From an uncultured Draconibacterium sp. (GTDB lineage Bacteria; Bacteroidota; Bacteroidia; Bacteroidales; Prolixibacteraceae): a stretch of DNA of 64,000 nt. Position numbers and translations under genes: made by a program. The DNA is taken from positions 325,501-389,500 of the forward strand of contig NZ_OY771647.1 of the NCBI RefSeq assembly GCF_963674925.1. The letters are read 5' to 3'. The notes under the pieces were generated by a model that saw only the letters and a list, made by a program, of their open reading frames with translations, had not been told where the DNA came from and ran no database searches. How positions within the stretch are numbered: the stretch's first letter is position 1; each line of letters opens with the position of its first letter. Shown piece after piece: positions 25,165 to 35,441 of this stretch.

Positions 25165-27450
25165 TTAGAACGGAAATCCAAGACTAAAATGAAAACGCGA
25201 CTCGTTATCCAGGTTGTTACCCGATATTAATAACTGCATCGGCCCCATTAGCGAATCGTACTTAAATCCGAAACTATATCCCCAGATATTATCACCAAAT
25301 GGCTGTGTTGTCAGATGATCGAACAAGTCCTCGTAAGTTTTGGCAGTGGCAGCCACATTAACGCTTGTAGTTACATATAATCCCGAAGCGATTTCCCAAC
25401 TTAATGATGATTTTGCAAGCGCGTAGTTGTAGGTGTAAATTTCGGCAAAATTAAAACCTGCCAGGTCTTTAAACTGTAGTTTGCCTGGGCCAAATTGCGA
25501 TCCACCCAACATATAAATCCCGTTGGCACCGGAATCTTCGGTGCTAAAACCTGCCCCTACCCCGAATTTATAAGTAAGTTTGCGGGCAAAAGTTTTATAC
25601 CAGTTATGATCGATCGTTAAAGTTGCATAAGGATCATTAATCTCCCCGATTAAATAATCTCTCGGTTCTGAAGTATTTAAGCTCATTTTGCTGTTGGCCG
25701 ACAAAATATGTTGAAATCCAATATTTAGTTTTATTCCTCTTTTCGGAAAATAAAGATCGTCGGTGGTATTTACCTTGTAATACAACTGATACCCCCAGTC
25801 GTGCGATTTCAGGTTATCGAAATCAGTTTCCGGATAAATCGATTGCAGATCGGCTCGCGGTGTTAAACGGTTGTATTTATAAAATGCATTGCCGCCTAAT
25901 TGATGATTAAGGCCAAACAAATACTCCAGTCCGTACCCCCCGGCGAAATAACCCTTTTTGTAGTTGCCAAGTCGATTGCCACCATCGTAAAACGGAAGTT
26001 TATAATTGTAGGTATCCATAAAGAAATAGTCGGACAGGCGTTGTTTCTTTCCAACGAACTTATTTAACTTGATTTCCATGCCCGGATTTTCGGCGATATT
26101 TAACGAGATTAACATACGTGTTGCCGGGGCAACCATATTCCGTAATGTAAAGTTGGTGGTTATCCCAACTCCCAGATCATCATCGTAGCGCGGAGCCAGC
26201 TTTAGCATAGCCCTGGGCCTTTCTTTTACATGGAAAACAAGGATATACCCTTCGCTGTTCCAATCTTTTTTTAACGAATAAGTCAGTTTCGCGAAATGCA
26301 TGGAGCCATACATAAAATCGATGGCTTCCTTAATATCTTCAGCGCTAATCCTATCGCCAATTTCTATTCCCGATTTCGACAAAACAAAGTTCCTGTTCAA
26401 ATAATTCAGGCCCGTTACTTCCATTCCTGTAATCCTGACCTTTTCAGGTTGCGGAATTCGATTTACAGCTTCGAATTTTAAATCGTATTTATCGGCAAGT
26501 GCTTTTATTTCGCTCCATTTTCCCCGGGCGGCATCTTCGCCAATCTGCTGAATTTCGTTTCCTTTCACAAAATCGGCTGCTGAATAATCATGCAGATCCG
26601 GAATGATCAATACATCGCATTTTGAAAACTGTGCTTTGGCGTCAACAATTCCACCAAGAGCTATCGACCGCTGCAGAATATCGGTCATCGATTGAATGTC
26701 GCCAACAGTTATATCTTCCTGAAAGCCGACATAAACACCAATAATTACATCGGCCCCCATGTTTATAGCTTCCTGAACCGGAAAATTGCGGGTAACACCT
26801 CCGTCAACCAAAAGCATTGAGTCCATTTGAACGGGTGAAAAAACAGTTGGAATAGACATACTGGCACGAATTGATTTCACCAGATCTCCCGAGCTGTGTT
26901 CAACGGTTTCTCCCGATATCATATCGACCGACATACAATGAAATGGGATTGGCAGCTGATTAAAATCTTCTTCTTCAGTAAGGGGCCAGAGTAGTTCGGA
27001 AAAATAAGCTTCAAGATGTTGCCCGTCAATAACACCGGCCGGCAGGTTAATCCTTTTTTCACGTATCGGAATGTCGAAAAGGTATTTCTTGGTTTCATCC
27101 TTTTCGTCCATAGCTACACTTAACAGCCTTTCTTTATCGGTTAACAACACATCCCAGTTGGCGTTTTTATTAATATCAGAAAGTTCATCCGCTGTATAAC
27201 CAACAGCGTATAAACTGCCCATAATACTTCCCATGCTGGTTCCGGTAATAATATCGGGTCGTATTCCGGCTTCTTCAAGCACTTTAAGCACACCGATATG
27301 CGCCAAACCTTTTGCACCTCCACCGCTTAAAACCAAAGCGACTTTGGGCTTTTCAACATTATTTTCTTCTTGAGAATAAACAGGAAAAACAGCCAGTAGA
27401 AAAAATACAATGGCCACTAATTGATTAGTTGTGAGGATAAAATTTTTCAT
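25165..27450 (-). CDS. Patatin-like phospholipase fused to Omp85-type barrel
   Basis: A 761-residue protein with a signal peptide (to about residue 26), a patatin domain (about 35-240), a POTRA-like segment (about 330-405) and a C-terminal 16-strand BamA-type barrel (about 420-761). The patatin oxyanion loop GGGAKG, nucleophile serine in GTSMGS and catalytic aspartate in DGGVTRNFP are all intact. This is the PlpD-like (type Vd autotransporter) arrangement, in which the barrel exports or holds a lipase outside. It is a probable single gene in the outer membrane with phospholipase A1-like activity. Confidence 0.9.
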   Translation of the reverse strand: MKNFILTTNQLVAIVFFLLAVFPVYSQEENNVEKPKVALVLSGGGAKGLAHIGVLKVLEEAGIRPDIITGTSMGSIMGSLYAVGYTADELSDINKNANWDVLLTDKERLLSVAMDEKDETKKYLFDIPIREKRINLPAGVIDGQHLEAYFSELLWPLTEEEDFNQLPIPFHCMSVDMISGETVEHSSGDLVKSIRASMSIPTVFSPVQMDSMLLVDGGVTRNFPVQEAINMGADVIIGVYVGFQEDITVGDIQSMTDILQRSIALGGIVDAKAQFSKCDVLIIPDLHDYSAADFVKGNEIQQIGEDAARGKWSEIKALADKYDLKFEAVNRIPQPEKVRITGMEVTGLNYLNRNFVLSKSGIEIGDRISAEDIKEAIDFMYGSMHFAKLTYSLKKDWNSEGYILVFHVKERPRAMLKLAPRYDDDLGVGITTNFTLRNMVAPATRMLISLNIAENPGMEIKLNKFVGKKQRLSDYFFMDTYNYKLPFYDGGNRLGNYKKGYFAGGYGLEYLFGLNHQLGGNAFYKYNRLTPRADLQSIYPETDFDNLKSHDWGYQLYYKVNTTDDLYFPKRGIKLNIGFQHILSANSKMSLNTSEPRDYLIGEINDPYATLTIDHNWYKTFARKLTYKFGVGAGFSTEDSGANGIYMLGGSQFGPGKLQFKDLAGFNFAEIYTYNYALAKSSLSWEIASGLYVTTSVNVAATAKTYEDLFDHLTTQPFGDNIWGYSFGFKYDSLMGPMQLLISGNNLDNESRFHFSLGFPF

Positions 27451-27541
27451 GCCCTAATGGCTTATTTAATTTCATTTTTTCCTGCGCAAAAATAAATTCA
27501 GGCCCCGAAAACAATTCAATAAAATCCGGACCCGGTTTATA

Positions 27542-27718
27542 TTAATCGCATGAATTTAAGAAATTAACCAATTCGTGCACATCTTTTTTCGACGAAAATG
27601 GATAACCACCTTTGGTTTGCAAAGAGTAAATATTGTGATATAAAATACTCTCTTTTTGGGGTGTCGCATCTTCAATCATTGCAATCGCTTCCTGGTATAA
27701 CTGGTCTCTGTATTTCAT
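27542..27718 (-). CDS. Small hypothetical protein, 58 residues
   Basis: ATG 27718 to TAA 27542 encodes a 58-residue soluble protein beginning MKYRDQLYQEAIAMIEDA and ending VNFLNSCD, with a central GGYPFSSKKDVHE. It has no signal peptide or membrane segment. The -7 octamer TATATTTG stands 21 bases before the start, supporting expression from its own promoter. It follows the LytTR regulator gene in the same direction by 60 bases. I do not recognise a family. Confidence 0.65.
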   Translation of the reverse strand: MKYRDQLYQEAIAMIEDATPQKESILYHNIYSLQTKGGYPFSSKKDVHELVNFLNSCD

Positions 27719-27738
27719 TCTAATTTGTGTTTAACTGA

Positions 27739-27746
27739 CAAATATA
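27739..27746 (-). promoter_or_regulatory. -7 promoter element before the 58-residue gene
   Basis: The minus strand reads TATATTTG, an exact TAnnTTTG match, 21 bases upstream of the ATG. A -33 box is not clear. Confidence 0.5.
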
Positions 27747-27778
27747 TTATAATCTTATAGATAGCACCGGTAGTTCAC

Positions 27779-28549
27779 TTATTTCCCCACCCATTCCTTG
27801 AATTCGGTTGCCTTTAAACGGCTAATTGTAATAGGCTCATCAAAGGGTGGAATGAGTCTCAAAATCAACTTTCCTCCAAAATGATTTTCAAATTTCCGGA
27901 TGGCATCGATGTGCACAATCGAACTCCTGTTGGTACGAAAAAATAAATCCGGGTCGAGCTGTTCTTCCAGTTTTTCAATGGTTAAATCAATTACATGCTC
28001 TTTCCCCTTGAAAGTTACGGCTGTTGTTACCCGGTTTTCGGTGTAAAACCAGGCCACATCTTCCACATCGAGTTTAAAATACGATGTTGCACCGCTTATG
28101 AGAAAACGTTTACGGTATTTCTTGTCACCTGAAGAAATTGCCTGCAGCAGCTCTTTATAATCGGGAGCAACGTCCGACTTTTCGTTTGATGCCGAAACCA
28201 TGTGCTCAAATTTTTCGATAGCCAAACGCAGCTTCTCTTCCTTTATCGGTTTGAGCAAATAGTCGATACTGTTTACCTGAAAAGCGCGCAAAGCATATTC
28301 GTCGTACGCCGTGGTAAAAATTACCATGCTGGTTACATCTACCTGTTCGAATATGGAGAAACTGATACCATCGGTTAGTTGAATATCCATAAAGATCAGG
28401 TCGGGTGCCGGAGTACTTTGCAGCCAGGCAACCGTACTCTTAACACTTTCAAACCATTCGACAATTTGCCATTCGGGCCGCAGTTTTTCAACCATTCCCC
28501 TTAGCAAACGATAGTTATGCAATTCATCTTCAACAATAATAACTCTCAC
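27779..28549 (-). CDS. LytTR-family response regulator
   Basis: A 256-residue response regulator: receiver domain (about residues 1-120, acidic pocket ED at 8-9, phospho-acceptor D55 in IFMDIQL, and the conserved lysine in YLLKPI) joined to a C-terminal LytTR DNA-binding domain (about 150-256, with FFRTNRSSIVHIDAI). It starts at GTG 28549; the ATG two bases away is out of frame. It pairs with the LytS-like kinase immediately upstream and lies at the end of an RND efflux gene set in the same orientation, so it may control that pump. Confidence 0.9.
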   Translation of the reverse strand: MRVIIVEDELHNYRLLRGMVEKLRPEWQIVEWFESVKSTVAWLQSTPAPDLIFMDIQLTDGISFSIFEQVDVTSMVIFTTAYDEYALRAFQVNSIDYLLKPIKEEKLRLAIEKFEHMVSASNEKSDVAPDYKELLQAISSGDKKYRKRFLISGATSYFKLDVEDVAWFYTENRVTTAVTFKGKEHVIDLTIEKLEEQLDPDLFFRTNRSSIVHIDAIRKFENHFGGKLILRLIPPFDEPITISRLKATEFKEWVGK

Positions 28550-28644
28550 ATTCTGCGTTTTTTATTATTCAATTAGCTTCGTATACTATATTTTGCGCGC
28601 AATATCTGAGTTATAATTCACTTTTTATGTAACTCATATCTCAT

Positions 28645-29715
28645 TCACAATAACGGTACTTTCACTTCAAAACATTTTTCGTCGTACTGAACGACAATTT
28701 CCTTTTCTGTTAATATCTCGTAACGTTTCACCAGGTTCTTTAATCCTGTTTTTGTGGAATATGAAGCGTCTCTTAGATTTAAACTATTTGATACCACCAA
28801 ATTATCATCCTCAACAAAAACTTTAATTACCAAAGGAGTTTCACGACTTGTGATGTTGTGTTTAATGGCATTTTCAATCAACAGTTGTCCTGTTAACGGA
28901 GCAATTTCCTTATCTAAAATAGTGCCCGGCACTTGGTTTTCAATATTAATTCCTTCACCCAGCCGTTCTTTGTGCAGCGCGAAGTAGGCTTTCATAAAAT
29001 CAAGTTCATCGGCTAATTTCACCAGCCGTTTGTCTTTACTTTGCAACACATATCGGTACACATCGGTAAAGTTTTCTGTAAACTCCACTGCCACTTCCGG
29101 ATTGTAAATTATTAATGATTTTAGCACACTAAGGTTGTTGAACAGAAAGTGTGGATTTAGCTGGTCTTGCAACGAATTATAATCCATACGTAACTTTTCG
29201 CGCTTCATTTCAGCGATCTGTTCCTGCGAATCGAACCACTTTTGTGCAAAACGGGCAATAGTTAGCGAATTGGCCACCATCTGTACAAAAACCAAACCGG
29301 TAATCATTCCCATAATCACACCTGATCTGGACTCACCAATACCCAGTTTCGGATCGATGAAATACATGATTATCCGATGTGCAAAAATCAGGAACAATAT
29401 CCCGACACTGATCTGCAGAAAGAGCCTCAGCTTTATCTTTTTTGGAACAGGCAGAAAGCGCTCCAGAATATTATCGAGAACGATTTGTATCTCGGCTGCA
29501 AAATTAAAGGCCAATATTACAACCACATAAATTACGAGTGGAATTTTAACATCTTCTTCTTCCGGAATATGCGTTACATACGAAATAAAATGCAGCACCA
29601 GCACAGCAATAATGCTAATGATAATAAAGCGCCCCAGAATGCTAACCGGTTCGTAGCTGGGCAACCGGGTAGCAAGGGTTGGCTTTTTTTTGCTATGTAG
29701 TTCTAAACACTTCAT
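28645..29715 (-). CDS. LytS-like sensor histidine kinase
   Basis: A 356-residue kinase with four membrane helices in the first 170 residues and a cytoplasmic His_kinase/HATPase module. The phospho-acceptor is in DQLNPHFLFNNLSVLKSL, and the ATP-binding part includes LLIENAIKHN and TGLKNLVKRYEIL. This is the YehU/LytS family that works with LytTR regulators, one of which follows after 95 bases. It starts 13 bases after the TolC gene stop, so the two-component system is probably expressed from the RND operon. Confidence 0.9.
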   Translation of the reverse strand: MKCLELHSKKKPTLATRLPSYEPVSILGRFIIISIIAVLVLHFISYVTHIPEEEDVKIPLVIYVVVILAFNFAAEIQIVLDNILERFLPVPKKIKLRLFLQISVGILFLIFAHRIIMYFIDPKLGIGESRSGVIMGMITGLVFVQMVANSLTIARFAQKWFDSQEQIAEMKREKLRMDYNSLQDQLNPHFLFNNLSVLKSLIIYNPEVAVEFTENFTDVYRYVLQSKDKRLVKLADELDFMKAYFALHKERLGEGINIENQVPGTILDKEIAPLTGQLLIENAIKHNITSRETPLVIKVFVEDDNLVVSNSLNLRDASYSTKTGLKNLVKRYEILTEKEIVVQYDEKCFEVKVPLL

Positions 29716-29728
29716 TTTTTTAACGATA

Positions 29729-31123
29729 CTAATTTTCTTCTTCAGGCATGTAGAGGTTTCCGGTTACACTTTGCCACCTGGTTTTAAGCACCTCGAAACC
29801 GGCAATAGTTTGTGTTAACTGCGCTTTAGCCTGAACCCACTGCGCCTGTGCATTCAACAAATCAGTGGTTGTATTTAAACCTACCTCAAAACTGGCCTCG
29901 GTTTCGTTCATGCTTTCCTCCGCCTCGGCAACACTTTTTTGCGCCAAAAGAATGGATTCGTAAGCTTCTTCAACCTGCACTTTTACCTGCATTACCTCAA
30001 GATTAATCAAATCATTTGTATGTTGCAAATCTGTTTCGGCTTGTTGCACTTTTAATTGTGCTGCACGTTGTTTCTTTTTTCCCTGTCCCCACTGGAAAAT
30101 CGGGATAGAAACCTGCGCCGCCAGCATAGGTTGAAAATCGATTTCCTCGTATAAATCTTTTACCCAGTAACTGGTATATTGTGCGCTTACGCCAATGGTT
30201 GGCAAATAATCGGCACGGGTAATTTTAGCATCCAGTTCCGAGATTTCTTTCTGTTTTTCCAGAATTTTAAGCTCGTTTCGTTTATTGCCGGCCTGCTCCA
30301 ATCCATCTTCCAGGTTAAACAATTTTACGTTGGAACCAGCCTCGTGGCTAATTTGAATCTCCGTATCCAGTGGCTGACCCAGAATCTGGTTCAAATACAT
30401 TTTGGCCACTTTTAAACCGTTTCGTGCCTTGATCAGATTTAAATCGGCTTCATTTTTCTGTACCGTTACCCGTAATTTTTCGCTTGCCGGTTGTAATCCA
30501 ACTTCGTACATCGCCGTCATTTGCTCTTCCAGCTCGGTAAGCATCTTAATGTATTCTTCGGCAATTATAATATTCTCTTCAACGGTTGCCACCTGCCAAA
30601 ACGCCTTGTCAGTATGCTCAATAACTTCTGAATACTTCATATTCAACGCCATATCGGCAATAGAAACACCGGCATCGGCCTGCTGGTTAGCGTAGCGTAT
30701 TTTCCCTCCGGCATAAATTGCCTGGTTCACTTCAAAACCACTGTTTATAAGCGTTAAACTCCCCAAATCAATATTAATTCCGGGGCTCCATACATCGCTG
30801 GTTCCTGAAAAGTCACCATTCAAAGCGGCCTCTTCACTATCGGCCGTAGGTAAAAAATGCCCCGGCATGTTTATCGCATCCATTCCGGGACGGTGCATTA
30901 ACGACGAAGAGAAGCCAACCGAAGGCAAATAAGCCGTTCTGGCCACTTCCTGGTTTACCTGAGCTTCGCGGTTTTGTAAGGCTGCATTTTTTAATTCTTT
31001 GTTGAATTTAACAGCCTGCTCGCGACAATCTTCCAGTGTCATTACTTTTTGTGCGAAGGTGTTACCAAACACCGTTAGTAAAACGATAATTGTGCCGGCT
31101 ATATATTTTATTAATTGATTCAT
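29729..31123 (-). CDS. TolC-family outer-membrane protein of the RND pump
   Basis: A 464-residue outer-membrane factor with signal peptide (MNQLIKYIAGTIIVLLTVFG, cleaved near TFAQ). Two related helical repeats are visible, including LEEQMTAMYEVGLQPASEK and ESMNETEASFEVGLNTTTD. It forms the exit channel for the RND pump encoded upstream, after a 154-base gap that contains small hairpins (AATCT/AGATT and CCCC/GGGG) but no gene. Confidence 0.9.
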   Translation of the reverse strand: MNQLIKYIAGTIIVLLTVFGNTFAQKVMTLEDCREQAVKFNKELKNAALQNREAQVNQEVARTAYLPSVGFSSSLMHRPGMDAINMPGHFLPTADSEEAALNGDFSGTSDVWSPGINIDLGSLTLINSGFEVNQAIYAGGKIRYANQQADAGVSIADMALNMKYSEVIEHTDKAFWQVATVEENIIIAEEYIKMLTELEEQMTAMYEVGLQPASEKLRVTVQKNEADLNLIKARNGLKVAKMYLNQILGQPLDTEIQISHEAGSNVKLFNLEDGLEQAGNKRNELKILEKQKEISELDAKITRADYLPTIGVSAQYTSYWVKDLYEEIDFQPMLAAQVSIPIFQWGQGKKKQRAAQLKVQQAETDLQHTNDLINLEVMQVKVQVEEAYESILLAQKSVAEAEESMNETEASFEVGLNTTTDLLNAQAQWVQAKAQLTQTIAGFEVLKTRWQSVTGNLYMPEEEN

Positions 31124-31277
31124 CTTTTAATCTTTTTAGATTGAATTCACTCTTTAGATTTTTAGAAAAGTTAAGCCCGATTTTTATCTAACCACAAGGA
31201 TTAAAAACTATCGTTCCCCATCGACATGTAAAAAACGGGGCAACTTTTTCAACGCTATCTACATTGTAAAATCACAA

Positions 31278-34200
31278 TTAAACTTTTGTCTTTATTTCGT
31301 TTAATTTACTTCCGTCAACACGGTACAAAACAGTGTAAAGTACCGGAACAACTACCAGCGTAATTATGGAACCAACGGCCAAACCAAACATGATTACGAT
31401 AGCTGTTGAGTTAAACATCGAGTCGGTGACAAGCGGCGCCATCCCTAAAATTGTTGTTAGCGAGGCCATCATTACCGGACGCAAACGCGATAACGCAGCG
31501 TCGATCGTTGCTTTCAAGCGATCTTTTCCTCCCTTGATGTTCTGGTTTATTTCATCGAGCAGAACCACAGCGTTTTTAATCATCATACCAATCAGTCCTA
31601 AAGCACCGATAATCCCGGCAAACGTGAGGTAAACACCCGTTGTTGCCAGCCCCAATACGATACCTACAAATGCAAATGGCACCACAAGGAAAATGATTAT
31701 TGGCTGTTTCAGGTTATTAAATAAACCGATGATAATTATCGCCATCAGCCCAATTGCCAGCGGCAGAAACATAAACAGCGCCGAGTTGGCTTCACCCGAA
31801 CGGGCAGTAGCTCCTTCCCAGTGCAATTCGTAACCTTCGGGCAAATCAATTGCTTCAACTTTTTCCTGAAATTTCGCCTGCACTTCGGCGGCTGTGTAAC
31901 CGTCGGCAGCATCGCATTGTGCTTTAATAGCCCGCTTATTATCCAAACGGTGAATTAATTCGTAATCCCATGTTACTTTCATGGTATCAACAATTTGCGA
32001 CAGCGGCACACTTGCACGACTTTGTTGTCCCCACACCGGAATATTCAGTAGTTGTTCTATATTTTCAGCAACCTTGTTATCGGTGCGCAACACGATAGGT
32101 AACATTTTATCGCCTTCGTAAATGGCTCCAATTGGCCGTCCGTTGGTGGCGACTAAAATGGAGTTCCCCATATCAGCACGAGATAATCCCAGCGGCTGTG
32201 CACGTTCAACCGAGTAGACGGGAACAATTTTTTTAGTCTGATTTTTCCAGTCGTCCGTAACATTTACAGCCGATGGCTCTTCTAAAAAGATACGTTTTGC
32301 CTGGTTGGCCAAATCCTTTAATATGGCAGGATCGGGACCAATAAACTGCGCCTCAATGTCGGCATCGGCAAAAGCTGCTCCGTATTCCATTACCCGGACA
32401 AATGCATTCGGATAATTTTTATTCAGGTAGTTTTCAATCTCAGGAATAAGTGTTTCTACCCGGTCGGTATTGTTTGTTTCAACAATAAAATCGGCATAGT
32501 TTGCACCACCTGTTTGCATGTGACGCATTAACAGGTAACGCGCCGGCGGGCGGCCAACAGAACCGGTAACCGCATGCACGCCATCCATGGCCAAAATATC
32601 TTCCTGAATTTGTTTTACATCGGCTTCAACCGCATCAATATCGGCTCCCTGCGGAAGGAAGTACTCGATAAAAAACTGGTCGTAATCGATTTTCGACATA
32701 AAGTCGACTTTTACAAAACGGAACGACCAGAATGCAAAAATTAAAATCGCAAAAGAACTTAGCGCAAACATGTATTTATTGCGAACTGCCCATTTCAGGA
32801 ACTTTCCGAATATTTTGTACAAACCTTTATCGTAAGTTTCGGCATGTTCGCCTTTCGGACGTTCTTTACGGTAGAAATATTTTGCATTAAATGGTGTCTG
32901 TATCATCGCAAATACCCAGCTTAAGGTAAGCGAGATAATCAGCACGGTAAACAGCGACGAAAGGAACTCACCGGCCTCGTTTGGCGACATACGCAATGGC
33001 AGGAACGCCAGAATTGCAACAGCCGTGGCACCCAACAATGGCAGCGCGGTTTTCTGTGCGGTATTTACAAATGCTTTGCTTCGGTCCATCCCCGATTTCA
33101 GGTCGACCAGAATTCCATCGGCAACAACAATAGCGTTGTCGACCAACATTCCCATGGCCAAAATAATGGCGGCAAGCGTAACACGGTGCAATGGCAGGCC
33201 TATGGCCAACATTATAATCAAAGTTCCCATGATAGTGAAGATCAAACCGCTTGAAATCAGCAGCCCTGATCGGTATCCCATGGCAAACATCAGCACCACA
33301 ATTACAATCCCTACCGACATGGCAAGGTTCAGCATAAAGTCTTTTACCGCATCATCAACACGGTCGGGCTGGTAATACACCTGGTTAATTTCGAAGCCAA
33401 CCGGTAATTCGTTTTGTAATTCGGCCAGTTTTTTATCCAGTCGCTCACCCAGTTTTACCACGTTAATTCCACTCTCGTTCGATAAACCCAGTGTTAAACC
33501 GGCTTTGTCGTTGTAGAAAAGCGCCGTGTTTTGGGGCTCAAGGTACGATCTTTCTATTGTTGCAATATCGCCCAAACGGAAGTTACCTCCGCCGGGAACC
33601 TGTATCAAAAGATTTTCAATTTCTTCAATTGAAGTTATTTTTTGGCCTACTCCAACACGAATCGATTCGTCGCCGGTAACAATTGATCCCGGGTTGATAA
33701 TCGCCGTTTCGTTTTGAATGGCCGCCGCAATGTACATGGGGTTTACACTTAAGCCTGCCAGCTTTTCAGGTGAAAAAACAATGTCGATGGTTTCGGTTTG
33801 TTCACCATAAATCTGCGAGCGGCGAACACCGTTTACGCTTAAAAGCTCGCGTTCGATGTACTCGGTGTATTTTACCAACTCGTGATGCGAATATCCATCG
33901 GCAGTAATGGCATACAAAATTCCGTACACATCGGCAAAATCATCATTCACAATGGGATCCATTGCACCCGATGGTAACGAACCTTTTGCATCGTTCACCT
34001 TTCGCCGCAAATGATCCCAAAGCTGGGGCAGCTGTGGTGTTTTTACCGTTGGCTGAATGTAGATGGTAATGATCGACAAACCGGGACGCGAAACGGATTG
34101 AATCTCATCGATATTTTCCAGTTTCTGAATGGCTTTTTCCAGCGGGTCGGTCACCTCCAGCTCAACTTCGTGTGCGGTGGCTCCCTGGTAAACGGTAATT

Positions 34201-34334
34201 ACTGTGGCTGCCTTAATCGGAATTTCGGCATCCTCCAGCTTCCCAATATTATTGTAAGCAATTATACCTCCCAACAATACTGCAACCAGTATGGTGGAGA
34301 TCATTGCTTTTTGATTCAGTAACTTTTCCAGCAT
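31278..34334 (-). CDS. RND-family efflux pump inner-membrane protein
   Basis: A 1018-residue pump of the AcrB/HAE1 type with 12 predicted helices and two large periplasmic loops (after TM1 and TM7). The TM4 proton-relay segment is GMLVDNAIVVADG; the first aspartate is kept, the second is Asn as in many relatives. It would export hydrophobic compounds, driven by protons; the heavy-metal (CusA) methionine pattern was not evident. Its start overlaps the adaptor stop by one base (TAATG), showing tight coupling. The tolC gene follows in the same direction. Confidence 0.93.
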   Translation of the reverse strand: MLEKLLNQKAMISTILVAVLLGGIIAYNNIGKLEDAEIPIKAATVITVYQGATAHEVELEVTDPLEKAIQKLENIDEIQSVSRPGLSIITIYIQPTVKTPQLPQLWDHLRRKVNDAKGSLPSGAMDPIVNDDFADVYGILYAITADGYSHHELVKYTEYIERELLSVNGVRRSQIYGEQTETIDIVFSPEKLAGLSVNPMYIAAAIQNETAIINPGSIVTGDESIRVGVGQKITSIEEIENLLIQVPGGGNFRLGDIATIERSYLEPQNTALFYNDKAGLTLGLSNESGINVVKLGERLDKKLAELQNELPVGFEINQVYYQPDRVDDAVKDFMLNLAMSVGIVIVVLMFAMGYRSGLLISSGLIFTIMGTLIIMLAIGLPLHRVTLAAIILAMGMLVDNAIVVADGILVDLKSGMDRSKAFVNTAQKTALPLLGATAVAILAFLPLRMSPNEAGEFLSSLFTVLIISLTLSWVFAMIQTPFNAKYFYRKERPKGEHAETYDKGLYKIFGKFLKWAVRNKYMFALSSFAILIFAFWSFRFVKVDFMSKIDYDQFFIEYFLPQGADIDAVEADVKQIQEDILAMDGVHAVTGSVGRPPARYLLMRHMQTGGANYADFIVETNNTDRVETLIPEIENYLNKNYPNAFVRVMEYGAAFADADIEAQFIGPDPAILKDLANQAKRIFLEEPSAVNVTDDWKNQTKKIVPVYSVERAQPLGLSRADMGNSILVATNGRPIGAIYEGDKMLPIVLRTDNKVAENIEQLLNIPVWGQQSRASVPLSQIVDTMKVTWDYELIHRLDNKRAIKAQCDAADGYTAAEVQAKFQEKVEAIDLPEGYELHWEGATARSGEANSALFMFLPLAIGLMAIIIIGLFNNLKQPIIIFLVVPFAFVGIVLGLATTGVYLTFAGIIGALGLIGMMIKNAVVLLDEINQNIKGGKDRLKATIDAALSRLRPVMMASLTTILGMAPLVTDSMFNSTAIVIMFGLAVGSIITLVVVPVLYTVLYRVDGSKLNEIKTKV

Positions 34335-35407
34335 TACAATAATCCTCCAATATTAGTTACCGATGGTGTTTTAATGGCTTGAACTTTTTGACCTTCCACC
34401 AGGTAATGCACTCCTGCAGTAACAATCTGTTCGCCGTTGTTTACCCCCGACACAATATTTACGCGTCCCTGACTTCCATCGAGTGCGATCTTAACTTCGC
34501 GTTTCTCCACTTTGCTTGTTGAAGGATTGAATACCCAAACATAAGTGCTTGTTTTTTCGTGGAAAATTGCCGAAGCCGCTATTGAGAGTTGATTTTGTTT
34601 GGCCGTATTATAAACGGTAACTTCCGCTGTCATTCCAGGAGCTACTTTCAAATTATTTTTATTCCCGAACGAAAATTTAACTTCATACAAACCATCGTGC
34701 ATCGCTTTTTCGCTAACGCTAAACAATTTTACCGGTAAGTTGCGAATGCCTGCATTGGCTACCGTCAGATAACTTTCTTTATCGTTTTTTACATGCTGCA
34801 GCTGACTTTCGGAAACCGACACCACAGCTTCAAGATGCGAATTGTCGATAATTGAAACGATGGGTGTTCCGGCACCAACTGTTTGAAAATTCTCTACAAA
34901 CTTTTCGTAGATATACCCTGAAAAAGGTGCTTTCAGCTCGGTGTCGCGCAATTGGTTTTGTGCATTTTCGTAAGCTGTTTTTGTCATCAGGTACCCCGAC
35001 TTGATCTTTTCAAAAGTGTTTTCCGGGATTTTGTTTTGCTCAATCAATTGTTTGTAACGCTGGTACTCACTTTCGGTCTGCTCAAACTGAGCTTTTGTGG
35101 TTTCCAGCTGCAATTTGTAATCGCGCTTGTCGATCTCGGCAATAACCTGGCCTTGTTTTACATAATCACCTTGTTTTACATTTAGTTTTAATAACGGGCC
35201 GCCAACACGAAAAGAAAGTGAGGTAAGGCTTTTCTCCTTTATCTTTCCGTTTAATGTAATCGAATTCTGTGTTACCCCATCGGTAACGGTTTCGATCTTT
35301 ACATTTTTAATTGTTTCGGCCACAGTCTCTTCTCCGGTGCTGCTTTTGCACCCGGTAAAAGCAACCACGGCAGCTGCTAATACGAACACAATGTTTTTGA
35401 ATTTCAT
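34334..35407 (-). CDS. RND-type periplasmic adaptor lipoprotein
   Basis: A 357-residue membrane fusion protein with a lipoprotein signal (MKFKNIVFVLAAAVVAFTGC). Lipoyl halves are at LKLNVKQGDYVKQGQVIAEI and ELKAPFSGYIYEKFV, separated by a coiled-coil hairpin; the barrel and membrane-proximal domains follow, with GMTAEVTVYN. It is the AcrA-like partner of the RND pump and the first gene of the operon. A -7 promoter match is 35 bases upstream of its start. Confidence 0.92.
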   Translation of the reverse strand: MKFKNIVFVLAAAVVAFTGCKSSTGEETVAETIKNVKIETVTDGVTQNSITLNGKIKEKSLTSLSFRVGGPLLKLNVKQGDYVKQGQVIAEIDKRDYKLQLETTKAQFEQTESEYQRYKQLIEQNKIPENTFEKIKSGYLMTKTAYENAQNQLRDTELKAPFSGYIYEKFVENFQTVGAGTPIVSIIDNSHLEAVVSVSESQLQHVKNDKESYLTVANAGIRNLPVKLFSVSEKAMHDGLYEVKFSFGNKNNLKVAPGMTAEVTVYNTAKQNQLSIAASAIFHEKTSTYVWVFNPSTSKVEKREVKIALDGSQGRVNIVSGVNNGEQIVTAGVHYLVEGQKVQAIKTPSVTNIGGLL

Positions 35408-35441
35408 ATGATGTTTTTTGTTTTATAACCTTATCGCGCAA

